The translations under genes and the position numbers were made by a program. The notes below the pieces were generated by a model that ran no database searches, had not been told where the DNA came from, and was given only the letters and a program-made list of their open reading frames with translations. This document shows, piece after piece, positions 18,204-27,171 of a stretch of DNA of 40,106 nucleotides (positions are counted from its first letter, which is position 1; each line of letters begins with the position of its first letter). The DNA is from Pseudobutyrivibrio sp. (GTDB lineage Bacteria > Bacillota > Clostridia > Lachnospirales > Lachnospiraceae), in assembly GCF_015057185.1 (NCBI RefSeq), contig NZ_SVEV01000028.1, forward strand, positions 6,912 to 47,017. Reading direction: 5' to 3'.

Positions 18204-19644
18204 CCACCAACACCTCTTCATCCTGCTTTTGCTTTGGAATAACCACTGTAATAGTTGTGCCAACGCCATCTGCGCTAGTAATGGTGAGTCCATATTCTTC
18301 CCCAAAGAATAATTGCACTCTCTCATGAACAGTTCTTAGACCAAAGCCTATTCTCTCACCTGTTTCTATTGCCTGGCGCATCTCAGATAATCGTTCAGCT
18401 GTCATTCCTGCACCATTATCTGTAACGGAAAGCTCTATTTTATCGCCAATATCAGTGGCTTGGACACGAATATGTCCCTTCTCACGTTGTAGCTTTATTC
18501 CGTGATAAATACTATTTTCAACTAGGGGCTGAAGCGTTAGCTTTGGCACCGCAAATTGATATAAGCTTTTTGGAATATTTACCTCGTAATCCATTCGGTC
18601 CTGATATCTGGTTTTTTGAATAGCAAGATAACTAAGGACGTGTTTTTCCTCTTCCTCTAAGGTGATTATATCTTTGCCTCTGCTTAGGCAAAATCTAAAG
18701 AAATCAGAAAGCGAGCTAACCATGCTAATACTTTCTTGCTTTTTATCTGCCTCGATTAGCCAAATGATAGTATCCAATGTATTGTACAAAAAGTGTGGGT
18801 TAATCTGAGCCTGCAAAAGCTCAAGCTCAGCGTGACGTTTTCTTCGCTCAACCTTTTTATTTTCTTGAATCAAATAATTGAGCTTTCCAACCATCTCCTC
18901 AAAAACATTTGATAGTTTTTGAATTTCAATCTCTGCTGCATCCACCGGCTCCTTCGGTTCAAAATCTCCGTTACTAATTTCCTCAACACGACCTGTAAGC
19001 TTAGTAAGGGGTGCTGTTATGGCCTCGGTAAGCCTAGAAACATAAATGACTACAAATATACCAACCACAATAATCAAGGCTAGTATCATAAATATAACCA
19101 GCTTTACCTGCTGCTCAATTTCATCTTGAATCTTGCTAAGATAAACCGACTCATGGTAAAGATAATCATACATATATGTTTGAACCAAATCTGTAAGAAT
19201 ATAAATATTATTCTCCAGCTGCTCCATGCCCTCATCATAGCTTTCTGCGTCATCAATTTCGTTCATTCTAAGCTCTAGAGTTTGGCATAGATCTCTAACG
19301 GACTCAATGCTGTCTATACTATCCTTTTCTGTAGTCTGTTCAAGCAATGTCTCAGCAAGCTTTCTAGCGCTCTCTACCTCTTCTATAGGCTTTCCCTCGG
19401 CATAAGCACTATCACTAACGTAATAGAACATCTTAAGGTCTATATCATCCTTGAAATTTTGGTTAAAGGCAGATGCCGCTGTAACATTCTGTAGAATAGT
19501 TCTGTATTGAAAAGAATTCCAACATAAGATACCTATGAGTATCGCAATTACGATAATCATAGGTACCAATATAACCGTAATAAGTCTACGGAGTAGCTTC
19601 TTCATTGTTGTTTTTGATTTTAATGACAATGTGCTATCTATCAT
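18196..19644 (-). CDS. LytS/YesM-type sensor histidine kinase
   Basis: Membrane sensor kinase of 482 residues. Helix 1 spans about 21-41, an alpha-helical extracytoplasmic region about 45-178, helix 2 about 181-203, then HAMP (about 204-257) and a coiled coil. The His_kinase domain has QAQINPHFLYNTLDTIIWLI with the phosphorylated H284. The ATPase domain shows PLVENSIYHGI, VTDNGAGM and IGFGLRTVHERV. The start ATG overlaps the response-regulator stop by 4 nt (ATGA). The extracytoplasmic part has no recognised ligand domain, fitting a kinase that reads a separate binding protein. Confidence 0.92.
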   Translation of the reverse strand: MIDSTLSLKSKTTMKKLLRRLITVILVPMIIVIAILIGILCWNSFQYRTILQNVTAASAFNQNFKDDIDLKMFYYVSDSAYAEGKPIEEVESARKLAETLLEQTTEKDSIDSIESVRDLCQTLELRMNEIDDAESYDEGMEQLENNIYILTDLVQTYMYDYLYHESVYLSKIQDEIEQQVKLVIFMILALIIVVGIFVVIYVSRLTEAITAPLTKLTGRVEEISNGDFEPKEPVDAAEIEIQKLSNVFEEMVGKLNYLIQENKKVERRKRHAELELLQAQINPHFLYNTLDTIIWLIEADKKQESISMVSSLSDFFRFCLSRGKDIITLEEEEKHVLSYLAIQKTRYQDRMDYEVNIPKSLYQFAVPKLTLQPLVENSIYHGIKLQREKGHIRVQATDIGDKIELSVTDNGAGMTAERLSEMRQAIETGERIGFGLRTVHERVQLFFGEEYGLTITSADGVGTTITVVIPKQKQDEEVLVDV

Positions 19645-21245
19645 GCTCCCTGCCCCTTTGTGCGATATTCCTTCGGACTGAGACCATAGGTCTTTTTGAA
19701 TATGTAGCTAAAATAGTGGGAGTCCTTATATCCAACCTGTTCAGCAATAACTTGCGTTTTTTCACTCGAAGTAAGCAAAAGCTTTTTGGCCTGCTCCATT
19801 CTCTTTGATGTAATGTATTCGACAAAGGTAGTCTTGTTTTCTCTAGAGAACATTGCTGACAAATAGCTTGGTGAAATATTAACCTCTTGAGCCACTTCAT
19901 TTAAGCTTAAACCTGGGTCAGTATAATGAGCATCCACGTATCTCATTGCCTCTGTAAGCTGGGAACGGGATTGCTTTCCAAACTCACTTTTCCTCTTTGC
20001 GATAGCAGCCTCAAACATTTTTCCTACAAACTCAAGCACTGTTTGATCAGTGACACTCTCAATAGAGGTTCTTACACTTGAGTCGAGAATCTGGTCTGGA
20101 TCTGCCCCAAGCTTCTTCAGATAATCGCAAACGCACATATACATTGTCATTGCAAAATATTTACAGAAAATGCTAGACTTCAGTGCATTTTTCTTTTGGC
20201 GATTTACAATGTTATCCAAGAAGCCTTCGATTTCTGATTCTTCAGCATTTTCCAAAAACAAAAGCACTAATCTCTGGTCAACTGTAGCATTACTATTTTC
20301 ATCATATTTTTGGATATCATTTATATCATCATCTGTAAAAATATGACCGTTTGGCTTGATATAGCGACAGCTCAATCTCTTGTTTGCCACCTGACAAGCC
20401 TTAGCGAATTCGGATATACGATTTATTACTCCACTTTGAGCCAAGTACCAGTGAATATCCTCATCATACATCATGCATCTTCGCTGAATGTTATTTATCA
20501 AATTAGTAGTGTTAGCGTCTATTGAATCCTCGTCGCCCTTTACGATAATTGCGTAGGTATCCATGCTCCAATGGAACACTAAATACTCTGGGCAACATTT
20601 TAAATACTGCATAAGCTGGTCAGAGAGCTTTGCTCTTTGCTTTGAATAGGCAAGAGCTGTGGCTGCACCTGTCATAGGTGTAAAATCCAACAACACTAAA
20701 TTGTAATTTGTGGTATCAAATGATAATCCAAGTTCCTCGGATTTTTCATAGACCTGAGAGACAGACAAAGTTCCCCCTACCAATTGATTAAAAAATCGTA
20801 CACGTGAGAACTGTTCATATTCCTGACTTTCAGCTTTGAATTGCTCTAAGTAATTATCTCTTTCATTTTCCTTATCCAGTTTACTTTTGGCTTCTGACAT
20901 CACCTCACCAAGCTTATCCTTTGTGATAGGCTTTAAAAGATAATTATCAACACCAATGCTTATAGCCTCCTGGGCATAAGAAAAATCATCGAAGCCGCTG
21001 ATGATGATTATACGTGTGTTAGGAAGCTCTTTTTTAATCATTTTAGAAAGAGATATTCCATCCATGAATGGCATCCTAATATCAGTAATCAAAACATCTG
21101 GCTTAGTTTGCCTGATAAGTGGCAACGCAACCTCTCCATCAGCAGCATCACCTACATAAGAAAAGCCGTATTGCTCCCATGGGAAGCTAGCCTTAAGACC
21201 GTCGCGGATAACAATTTCATCCTCAACTAAAAAAACACTATACAT
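19641..21245 (-). CDS. YesN-type response regulator with AraC output
   Basis: Two-component transcription factor of 534 residues. The receiver (1-120) has the acidic pair D9/E10 and phosphorylated D55 in VLITDIRMPFMDG, with the conserved lysine in NYLLKPITKDKL. A long central region (about 130-420) has no clear domain. The C-terminal AraC double helix-turn-helix (about 430-530) reads LNEVAQEVNISPSYLSAMFS and VGYKDSHYFSYIFKKTYGLS. It is the partner of the kinase that follows and likely activates sugar-uptake or hydrolase genes, the neighbouring transporter being the first candidate. GGAG precedes the ATG closely (4-5 nt). Confidence 0.92.
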   Translation of the reverse strand: MYSVFLVEDEIVIRDGLKASFPWEQYGFSYVGDAADGEVALPLIRQTKPDVLITDIRMPFMDGISLSKMIKKELPNTRIIIISGFDDFSYAQEAISIGVDNYLLKPITKDKLGEVMSEAKSKLDKENERDNYLEQFKAESQEYEQFSRVRFFNQLVGGTLSVSQVYEKSEELGLSFDTTNYNLVLLDFTPMTGAATALAYSKQRAKLSDQLMQYLKCCPEYLVFHWSMDTYAIIVKGDEDSIDANTTNLINNIQRRCMMYDEDIHWYLAQSGVINRISEFAKACQVANKRLSCRYIKPNGHIFTDDDINDIQKYDENSNATVDQRLVLLFLENAEESEIEGFLDNIVNRQKKNALKSSIFCKYFAMTMYMCVCDYLKKLGADPDQILDSSVRTSIESVTDQTVLEFVGKMFEAAIAKRKSEFGKQSRSQLTEAMRYVDAHYTDPGLSLNEVAQEVNISPSYLSAMFSRENKTTFVEYITSKRMEQAKKLLLTSSEKTQVIAEQVGYKDSHYFSYIFKKTYGLSPKEYRTKGQGA

Positions 21246-21272
21246 TATTCTCCAAAATCCCCAATACCTTTA

Positions 21273-21866
21273 TTACTTGTTTTTTAGATACTCAGAAAGC
21301 ATCTCATATAGAGCGTTAGCTGTTTTTTCAACCCCCATAAGCGAGCTGTTTACGCAGAAGTCATAGCCGCGACTATCGCCCCATTTCATTTTTGAGTAGT
21401 AGTTGTGATAAGCCTTTCGCTTTTTGTCATGGCGAAGCATTTTCGCCTTTGCCTCAAGCTTGTTAAGCTTATATAAACGACAAATTCTTTCTACCTTTGC
21501 AGCTTCATCTCCTCTGACAAATATAGAAATCAATGCAGGATTCCCTCTCAAAACATTTTCTGCACAACGACCAACCACAACAAAGCTCTCACCACTCTCA
21601 GCTTTTTTCCTGATAAAATCAAACTGTAGCTTGGCAATGGTATCTTGCATTGATGAAGAATGTCCTCTGACTGTTCGCACAAGACCCTTGTGCTTCATCT
21701 CCTCATGTTTGTGTAAATCCTCTGCATCTATACCATTTTTCTCAGCCATCTGATCAAGCATATTGCGATCATACATTGGCACATCGAATTTGTCCGCTAA
21801 GATAGTGGCAATCTCATGTCCACCACTTCCGTACTCTCTACCTACTGAAATAATAAACTGCCCCAT
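21273..21866 (-). CDS. Cytidylate kinase-like family protein
   Basis: Soluble P-loop protein of 197 residues in the Cytidylate_kin2 family. The P-loop is SVGREYGSGGHEIATILADK near the N-terminus. A later block FVVVGRCAENVLRGNPALIS also fits the family, whose substrate is not established; true cytidylate kinase (cmk) is a different branch. It lies 27 nt before the response-regulator gene and is probably the first gene of the sensory operon, though a functional link to sugar sensing is unknown. The ATG at 21866 follows GGGGGAG. Confidence 0.8.
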   Translation of the reverse strand: MGQFIISVGREYGSGGHEIATILADKFDVPMYDRNMLDQMAEKNGIDAEDLHKHEEMKHKGLVRTVRGHSSSMQDTIAKLQFDFIRKKAESGESFVVVGRCAENVLRGNPALISIFVRGDEAAKVERICRLYKLNKLEAKAKMLRHDKKRKAYHNYYSKMKWGDSRGYDFCVNSSLMGVEKTANALYEMLSEYLKNK

Positions 21867-21920
21867 ACGCTCCCCCTTTCAGTATCTACCTATATTTATT
21901 CTAATCGAAATATTCCACAA

Positions 21921-23273
21921 TTACAAATATCTAAAGTAAATGTTTAACATTGATACCACTAGAACAATCATTGTTCCTGGAACCATTTCTTTACAATAGG
22001 TTGACCAACTAATTGGATATCCTTCTTTACCTGCTGTAGAAATACCAACAACATTTGCGCTGGCGCCAATAGGTGTCATGCTTCCACCAATATCAGTTCC
22101 TATTGCCAGGGTCCATGCCATTGTATGTAAATCCACTCCTGGTGTCTGAGCGGCAAGAGAGCTGATAACAGGAATCATTGTTGCAGAAAATGGAATGTTA
22201 TCAATAAATGCTGATGCTATTGCACTTACCCATAGAATGATTGCAATCATAATATAAGGGTTACCGCCAGAAACCTTAGCTATAAAGCCAGCTATTTCTT
22301 CTAGAACTCCTGTCTGCTCCAAGCCGCCTACTACTACAAACAGTCCAATAAAAAATAGCAATGTATAATAATCTACTCTTTTTAAAAGCATTAATGCTTT
22401 ACGTCTAGATGCAATCAAGGTAATTATGGCGATAAACACACCGATAAATGAAACTGTTAGTCCAGTCATTGCATGGGTAATTAACATAATCACCGCCAAA
22501 ACAAATATTACCGTGCTTCTTATAAATTCAACCTTATTGTCAATTTTTACCTCTACATTAATTTTTGAAATGTCTACTTTGTCAGAAGGGTCTTGCAATC
22601 TATTTCGCATTGTAAAATAAAAATACAAAATAATAATTAATAGTGAAACTGCACCTATTACACCTGTATTCATGACAAAGTCTGCAAATGAATATCCAAG
22701 TGAAGTTCCAATAATGATATTAGGTGGATCTCCGCACATTGTTGCGCTGCCTCCAAGGTTGGCACAGAACACTTCTGCCATAATAACTGGAACTGGATTG
22801 AATTTTAGAGTTCTTGCAAGTCTTATAGTAACTGCTGCAAGAAATAGAATTACTGTAATTGAATCAATAAACATGGCAAGAAATGCCGACAAAATCATAA
22901 AAGACACAAAGATTCGAATCGGCTCATATTTTGCCATTTTTGCAATTTTTAGGCAAAGCCAATCAAAGAAACCGGCTTCAGCCATGCCCTCAACCATTAT
23001 CATCATTCCCCATAGGAAAATAATGGTAGCCCAATTAATTCCAGATGTTTGCTCGGCAGCTTCGCCGGCAGTATACCAGAATTCTTTTTTTATAATTCCA
23101 CTAATAGCTATAGTATTCCAAAAAGCCTTTGCACTTCGCATTCCTACCCCAAATACAAGAATGCTAGTAAGTGCACCGCAGCTAAGGGTCACAATATGTT
23201 TAGGAAATCTATCCCAAACTATAAACCCAAACATTGCGACAAATATTACTACAGCAAATACTTCCCCTAACAT
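21921..23273 (-). CDS. ArsB/NhaD-type ion transporter
   Basis: Integral membrane permease of about 450 residues with 11-12 helices in the ion transporter superfamily that holds ArsB, NhaD, the P protein and CitM. The diagnostic loop is NLGGSATMCGDPPNIIIGTS, and the second half has the matching TDIGGSMTPIGASANVVGIS. These inverted repeats hold the substrate and sodium sites in relatives. The frame is open to 23294, but the earlier ATG is part of the ribosome binding site GGAGGGGG, so I start at 23273. No arsenic genes are nearby; a sodium/proton or dicarboxylate role is as likely as arsenite export. Confidence 0.82.
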   Translation of the reverse strand: MLGEVFAVVIFVAMFGFIVWDRFPKHIVTLSCGALTSILVFGVGMRSAKAFWNTIAISGIIKKEFWYTAGEAAEQTSGINWATIIFLWGMMIMVEGMAEAGFFDWLCLKIAKMAKYEPIRIFVSFMILSAFLAMFIDSITVILFLAAVTIRLARTLKFNPVPVIMAEVFCANLGGSATMCGDPPNIIIGTSLGYSFADFVMNTGVIGAVSLLIIILYFYFTMRNRLQDPSDKVDISKINVEVKIDNKVEFIRSTVIFVLAVIMLITHAMTGLTVSFIGVFIAIITLIASRRKALMLLKRVDYYTLLFFIGLFVVVGGLEQTGVLEEIAGFIAKVSGGNPYIMIAIILWVSAIASAFIDNIPFSATMIPVISSLAAQTPGVDLHTMAWTLAIGTDIGGSMTPIGASANVVGISTAGKEGYPISWSTYCKEMVPGTMIVLVVSMLNIYFRYL

Positions 23274-23298
23274 AAAAACCCCCTCCATATACAATTAC

Positions 23299-23327
23299 GT
23301 TTTATACATTGTATACGAGGGAGTCAA
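23299..23327 (-). promoter_or_regulatory. Promoter and palindrome before the ArsB/NhaD-type gene
   Basis: On the reverse strand TTGACT (23322-23327) is 17 nt from TAAAAC (23299-23304), with an alternative TATAAA at 15 nt. A perfect 6+1+6 palindrome TATACA-T-TGTATA (23303-23315) overlaps the spacer and -10, a plausible repressor site. Confidence 0.5.
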
Positions 23328-23378
23328 ATTATAAAATAAACATTTTCACTAGTTTGTTTGTGTAATATACATTTTCCG

Positions 23379-26105
23379 CTAAATGTTGGCTTTGTCCATC
23401 AACTTTTTCATGGAAGCAGAATTCTTAATTTCGGATAGAATGTTAATTACTGCATTTTGCAGCTCGCCAAGGGCAAAATATGCGCCTCGATTAATTCCTT
23501 TATAAGTGATTGTTTTGCTTCCATCAGCACCGTTTTCAACCAAACATAAGCCCTGTTTTTGTTTTTCAAGAACTATTGGATTAAGCTGAACATCAGGCTG
23601 AACGTGGGTTACAACTGTGTCCTGCCCTTCCTTATCTAGAAGAAATGAGCCCCATTTTTCATAGTTAATCATTGGTTTACCATAGAAAAATGCTTTTTCA
23701 ACCACCTGAACATAGCCATCAGCTGTAAAGGTAGGCTCGACTTCCATCATTGCCTCTAATATTTTGTCCGGATCATAGCCTGGCATGATTAAATCACAGC
23801 CTGCTCGCAAATCATTTGCTTTCTCAGAAATTGACCCCCAGTCAGATAATACAAAGCCTTTGAAGCCCCAGTCATTTCTAACAATATCTGTATTTAAGCC
23901 TCGCATAGCTGTAGCGTACACGCCATTTATCCTATTGCAGGTATTGATAAAGCCAGCTGGTGAAGCGGTAAACACACAGGCTGAGAACGGTCTCAGATAT
24001 AATTCCCCAAAAGCTTTAGAGGATATATTTATATTAATGTCTTCTTTTTCTGTTTCCTGATTGAAGGTTGGAAGGTTTTTAACAATAACATTTCTTCCCT
24101 CATATCGTTTTACCCCCATTATGAATCCAGAGCCAAGTATTCCAGATAATGTTGGATCCTCAGAATAGAATTCGTAAATACGATTCTGCATAGGATTTCT
24201 AATAATGTTTATGGCAGGAGCTAAGCAATAATCAATGCCGTAGTATTCCATTTCTCGTCCATAGGCTCTGCCCAACCTAACCATTGCGCTCATGTCCCAG
24301 GTCTGAGCCATATTTATAGGGGATGGAAAGCATGTGCAATACTCTCCTTTAATATGCAAGCCTGATGGGCCATCGGCGATTGTAACACCTGGTATACCAA
24401 GTGAGGTTGCAAACTGGGATGTTGTTCTTGCTGCAACCTGGACATTATTTTTATCCAAGCTAAAATCAAAATCAAATCTGCTTGGGCTTTTTATTTTAGT
24501 TTCCTCAACTTCGCCTGCTACGATTCTTGCCAGTACTTCTGGTGAAAGTGATGATACAAACTCCTGAATAGTAACATTACCTTTAATAACATCAAATAGC
24601 GTGGTTGTTCCACAAGGCCTGATGTACTCAATATTTTCCTTTGCCCTATCAGGAATATCATATGGATTACTATTAACATAGGACACGTAGCTACTGCCCT
24701 CTGGAACATAAGTTGTAAAGGTTTTGGTAGGCTTTACAATCTTGTTCTCAGAATTGTAATCATCGCCAAATAATTGGGCAGCAAAAATATACCCTGTTTC
24801 TTCCATTTCTCTATCAGGCGGTGTAAGAAATTCTAGCTTTTTAGTCGGTTTAATACTATCAGTGACTCTTTTTATCACTGTGGTTTTATCTAAAACAAGC
24901 TTTGCACATACTTCTGTTTTTCTTGAATTAACGCCTATTCTGAATAAATAATCTCCCTTTTCCATAACCCACGCTGGTATATCCTCATCAAACTGAGTCA
25001 ATGGCATAATAGGGACCTTAAGAGTAAGCTCTTCAGATTCACCTGGTTTTAGTTTTCCTGTTTTGGCAAAGCTAACAAGCATCTGATATGGCTTTTCTAT
25101 TTGGCCTGCAGGCTGAGAGCAATATAGCTGAACCACCTGTCTGCCAGATGCATTTCCTGTGTTTGTTACCTTTACTCTGAGCATGATGCCCATCCAGCTC
25201 GCCTCGAAATAGGTGGCCTCCATGGCAAAGTCAGTGTAGCTAAGACCATAACCAAAAGGATATAGAGGTGCCACATCAAAGGCATCAAAATAACGGTATC
25301 CAACATAAATGCCTTCTTTATAATCTATCTCATCTATCTCGCCCTTTTTGCGAGACACATTTATGCAGGTTGAATAATCCTTGTATTTTTTAGCCCAGCT
25401 AACAGATAGCCTGCCGCTAGGATTTGCAATTCCTGTAAGAACATCAGCAAGGGAATTACCTGCTTCCATACCAGGCAAGCCCATATATATTATGGCCTTA
25501 ATGCTCTTCATTCTAGCAATGGAAGCAATCTCAACCATTCCACCATTAATTACAAGTACAACTTTCTTAAAGGAGCTAGATATTAATTTGATATTCTCCA
25601 GCTCTGTTTCTGTGAGACGATAGTCAGTCTCGTCTAAAGAGCGCTCAGCTGGCCTATGTCTTAGAATGTATACGCAGGTATCAGTTCCTAAAATAGCTTC
25701 TGCCATGTCAGCAACAGAAATTGGCACCTCTTCCACATTCTGACGCTGACCACTATAGAAACGTTCTTCCTCTACTCTTTTATTTACCTTCTCACCCTGT
25801 CGCATGGCCTTCTCCATTTTTGCCAGCCATGTGTCAGTAGAAAACGTAAATCCGTTATCCAAAAGACCTTCTTTAATGCTTATATTTTTATCCGTATATA
25901 CGAAGTTATAGAAGAGCCCACAGTAAACTGTATCTATGGCCCCTGCACCAAAAAGAGCAATCTTTCCCCTATTAAGCGGCAGCATATCGTTGTTTTTTAA
26001 CAACACCATACCATCAGCACCAAGCTGCCGCACCAAGGCTCTATGCTCTGGAAATTTTGTTTTTCCCTCTCTAAAGAAAACCTCTTTTAAACTCTGTAGC
26101 TTCAT
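23379..26105 (-). CDS. Family 3 glycoside hydrolase, domain-swapped
   Basis: Probable cytoplasmic beta-glucosidase or related enzyme, 908 residues, no signal peptide. The order is reversed against classical GH3: first the alpha/beta sandwich (about 25-250; LGADGMVLLKNNDMLPL, PGMEAGNSLADVLTGIANPS), then a fibronectin III-like domain (about 290-365), and only then the TIM-barrel domain (about 540-800). The barrel has TIADGPSGLH, NRIYEFYSEDPTLSG and the nucleophile D755 in GFVLSDWGS. This permuted form is known from Butyrivibrio BglA and rumen relatives. Odd: the usual KHF(A)xNNQE substrate-binding motif is KNLPTFNQE (K676-N677), so specificity or activity may differ. The start at 26105 has GGGAG upstream. 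Confidence 0.9.
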   Translation of the reverse strand: MKLQSLKEVFFREGKTKFPEHRALVRQLGADGMVLLKNNDMLPLNRGKIALFGAGAIDTVYCGLFYNFVYTDKNISIKEGLLDNGFTFSTDTWLAKMEKAMRQGEKVNKRVEEERFYSGQRQNVEEVPISVADMAEAILGTDTCVYILRHRPAERSLDETDYRLTETELENIKLISSSFKKVVLVINGGMVEIASIARMKSIKAIIYMGLPGMEAGNSLADVLTGIANPSGRLSVSWAKKYKDYSTCINVSRKKGEIDEIDYKEGIYVGYRYFDAFDVAPLYPFGYGLSYTDFAMEATYFEASWMGIMLRVKVTNTGNASGRQVVQLYCSQPAGQIEKPYQMLVSFAKTGKLKPGESEELTLKVPIMPLTQFDEDIPAWVMEKGDYLFRIGVNSRKTEVCAKLVLDKTTVIKRVTDSIKPTKKLEFLTPPDREMEETGYIFAAQLFGDDYNSENKIVKPTKTFTTYVPEGSSYVSYVNSNPYDIPDRAKENIEYIRPCGTTTLFDVIKGNVTIQEFVSSLSPEVLARIVAGEVEETKIKSPSRFDFDFSLDKNNVQVAARTTSQFATSLGIPGVTIADGPSGLHIKGEYCTCFPSPINMAQTWDMSAMVRLGRAYGREMEYYGIDYCLAPAINIIRNPMQNRIYEFYSEDPTLSGILGSGFIMGVKRYEGRNVIVKNLPTFNQETEKEDININISSKAFGELYLRPFSACVFTASPAGFINTCNRINGVYATAMRGLNTDIVRNDWGFKGFVLSDWGSISEKANDLRAGCDLIMPGYDPDKILEAMMEVEPTFTADGYVQVVEKAFFYGKPMINYEKWGSFLLDKEGQDTVVTHVQPDVQLNPIVLEKQKQGLCLVENGADGSKTITYKGINRGAYFALGELQNAVINILSEIKNSASMKKLMDKANI

Positions 26106-26234
26106 AGTTGTACTCCCTTGTATCTTTTTTGTTTCAAAAAGCCAGTTTCCCTTTAATTTAACTAGTAGATATGATACTATCTTTTTATTTCAAATATGTG
26201 TAATTAGTGTGAATACAACTCAGGAAGGATATTT

Positions 26235-27086
26235 ATGTTAAACGAAATGCTACAAAAGGATTCTTCATTATCGTTTGAAGTTTTCCCCCCTAAAAAAGAT
26301 GACGAATTTGACAACTGCTTCAAGGTACTTGACTCGCTTTCTGAGCTAAGCCCTGACTTCATCAGTGTAACCTATGGTGCTGGTGGTAGCCGTTCAAAGA
26401 AGACAGTCGAAATCGCTTCTTATATTCAAAACACTCTCAAAATTGATGCAATGGCTCATATGACCTGCGTTGGTTCAAATGAAAATGATATTTTAACTGT
26501 TGCTAATGATTTAAAAAAGGAAGGAGTTTCCCACGTCCTCGCTCTTCGTGGAGATAAACCTAGGGATATGTCTGAGGAGCAATTTGCCCAGAGAATCTTT
26601 CCTCATGCAACAGATTTAATTCGTTTCCTTAATAGTAACACATCTTTAGATGTTTCTGCATCATGCTATCCAGAAAAACATCCAGAAGCTATCTCAATAG
26701 ACTCTGATATAGCCTTCATGAAAATGAAACAGGATATGGGCGCCAAGATGTTTATTTCCCAGCTTTTCTTTGACAATGCTGACTATTATAGATTCGTGGA
26801 ACGAGCTGATAGAGCTGGTATTGTAGTTCCTATCGTTGCCGGAATTATGCCTATTACCTCAGCAAAACAGATTGGTTCAACTGTTACACTTGCAGGTTCT
26901 TCCGTTCCTAAAAAGCTTGCAGACATTTGTGCCCGTTACGGAGAATCACCTGAGGATATGCGCCAAGCAGGTATCGCATATGCGGTTGATCAGATTAAAG
27001 ACCTTCGTAAATGCGGTATGGGACATATACATATTTATTGTATGAACAAGCCTAAGATGACAGCAGAAATCTGTAGAGCTTTATAA
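26235..27086 (+). CDS. metF: 5,10-methylenetetrahydrofolate reductase
   Basis: Flavoprotein that reduces methylene-tetrahydrofolate to methyl-tetrahydrofolate for methionine synthesis. The 283-residue TIM barrel shows SLSFEVFPPKKDDEFD (catalytic Glu region), SVTYGAGGSRSKKT, HVLALRGDKPRD and a C-terminal HIHIYCMNKPKMTAEICRAL. Length matches bacterial MetF (about 290). The ATG at 26235 follows AGGAAGG. It is a single gene divergent from the GH3 gene, and no methionine riboswitch or T-box is seen in the 129 nt between them. Confidence 0.95.
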   Translation: MLNEMLQKDSSLSFEVFPPKKDDEFDNCFKVLDSLSELSPDFISVTYGAGGSRSKKTVEIASYIQNTLKIDAMAHMTCVGSNENDILTVANDLKKEGVSHVLALRGDKPRDMSEEQFAQRIFPHATDLIRFLNSNTSLDVSASCYPEKHPEAISIDSDIAFMKMKQDMGAKMFISQLFFDNADYYRFVERADRAGIVVPIVAGIMPITSAKQIGSTVTLAGSSVPKKLADICARYGESPEDMRQAGIAYAVDQIKDLRKCGMGHIHIYCMNKPKMTAEICRAL

Positions 27087-27103
27087 ATTTATATTACTAA
27101 AAC

Positions 27104-27128
27104 GGCACAGAGATTAATTCTCTGTGCC
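27104..27128. terminator. Bidirectional terminator between metF and the repeat protein
   Basis: A perfect 10-bp stem GGCACAGAGA/TCTCTGTGCC with a 5-nt loop. Downstream bases are ATTCTTAT on the plus strand and GTTTTAG on the minus strand, so it can serve both convergent genes. Confidence 0.85.
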
Positions 27129-27171
27129 ATTCTTATATAAAGAACAATTAATGAAAAAATGAATGAGTAAA

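Noticed and set aside
19634-19900. Minus-strand frame of 88 codons
   Set aside because: Inside the AraC domain of the response regulator in another frame.
22672-23334. Plus-strand open frame of 220 codons
   Set aside because: Wholly antisense to the ArsB/NhaD-type gene, which has clear motifs; the composition is that of a shadow of a membrane protein.
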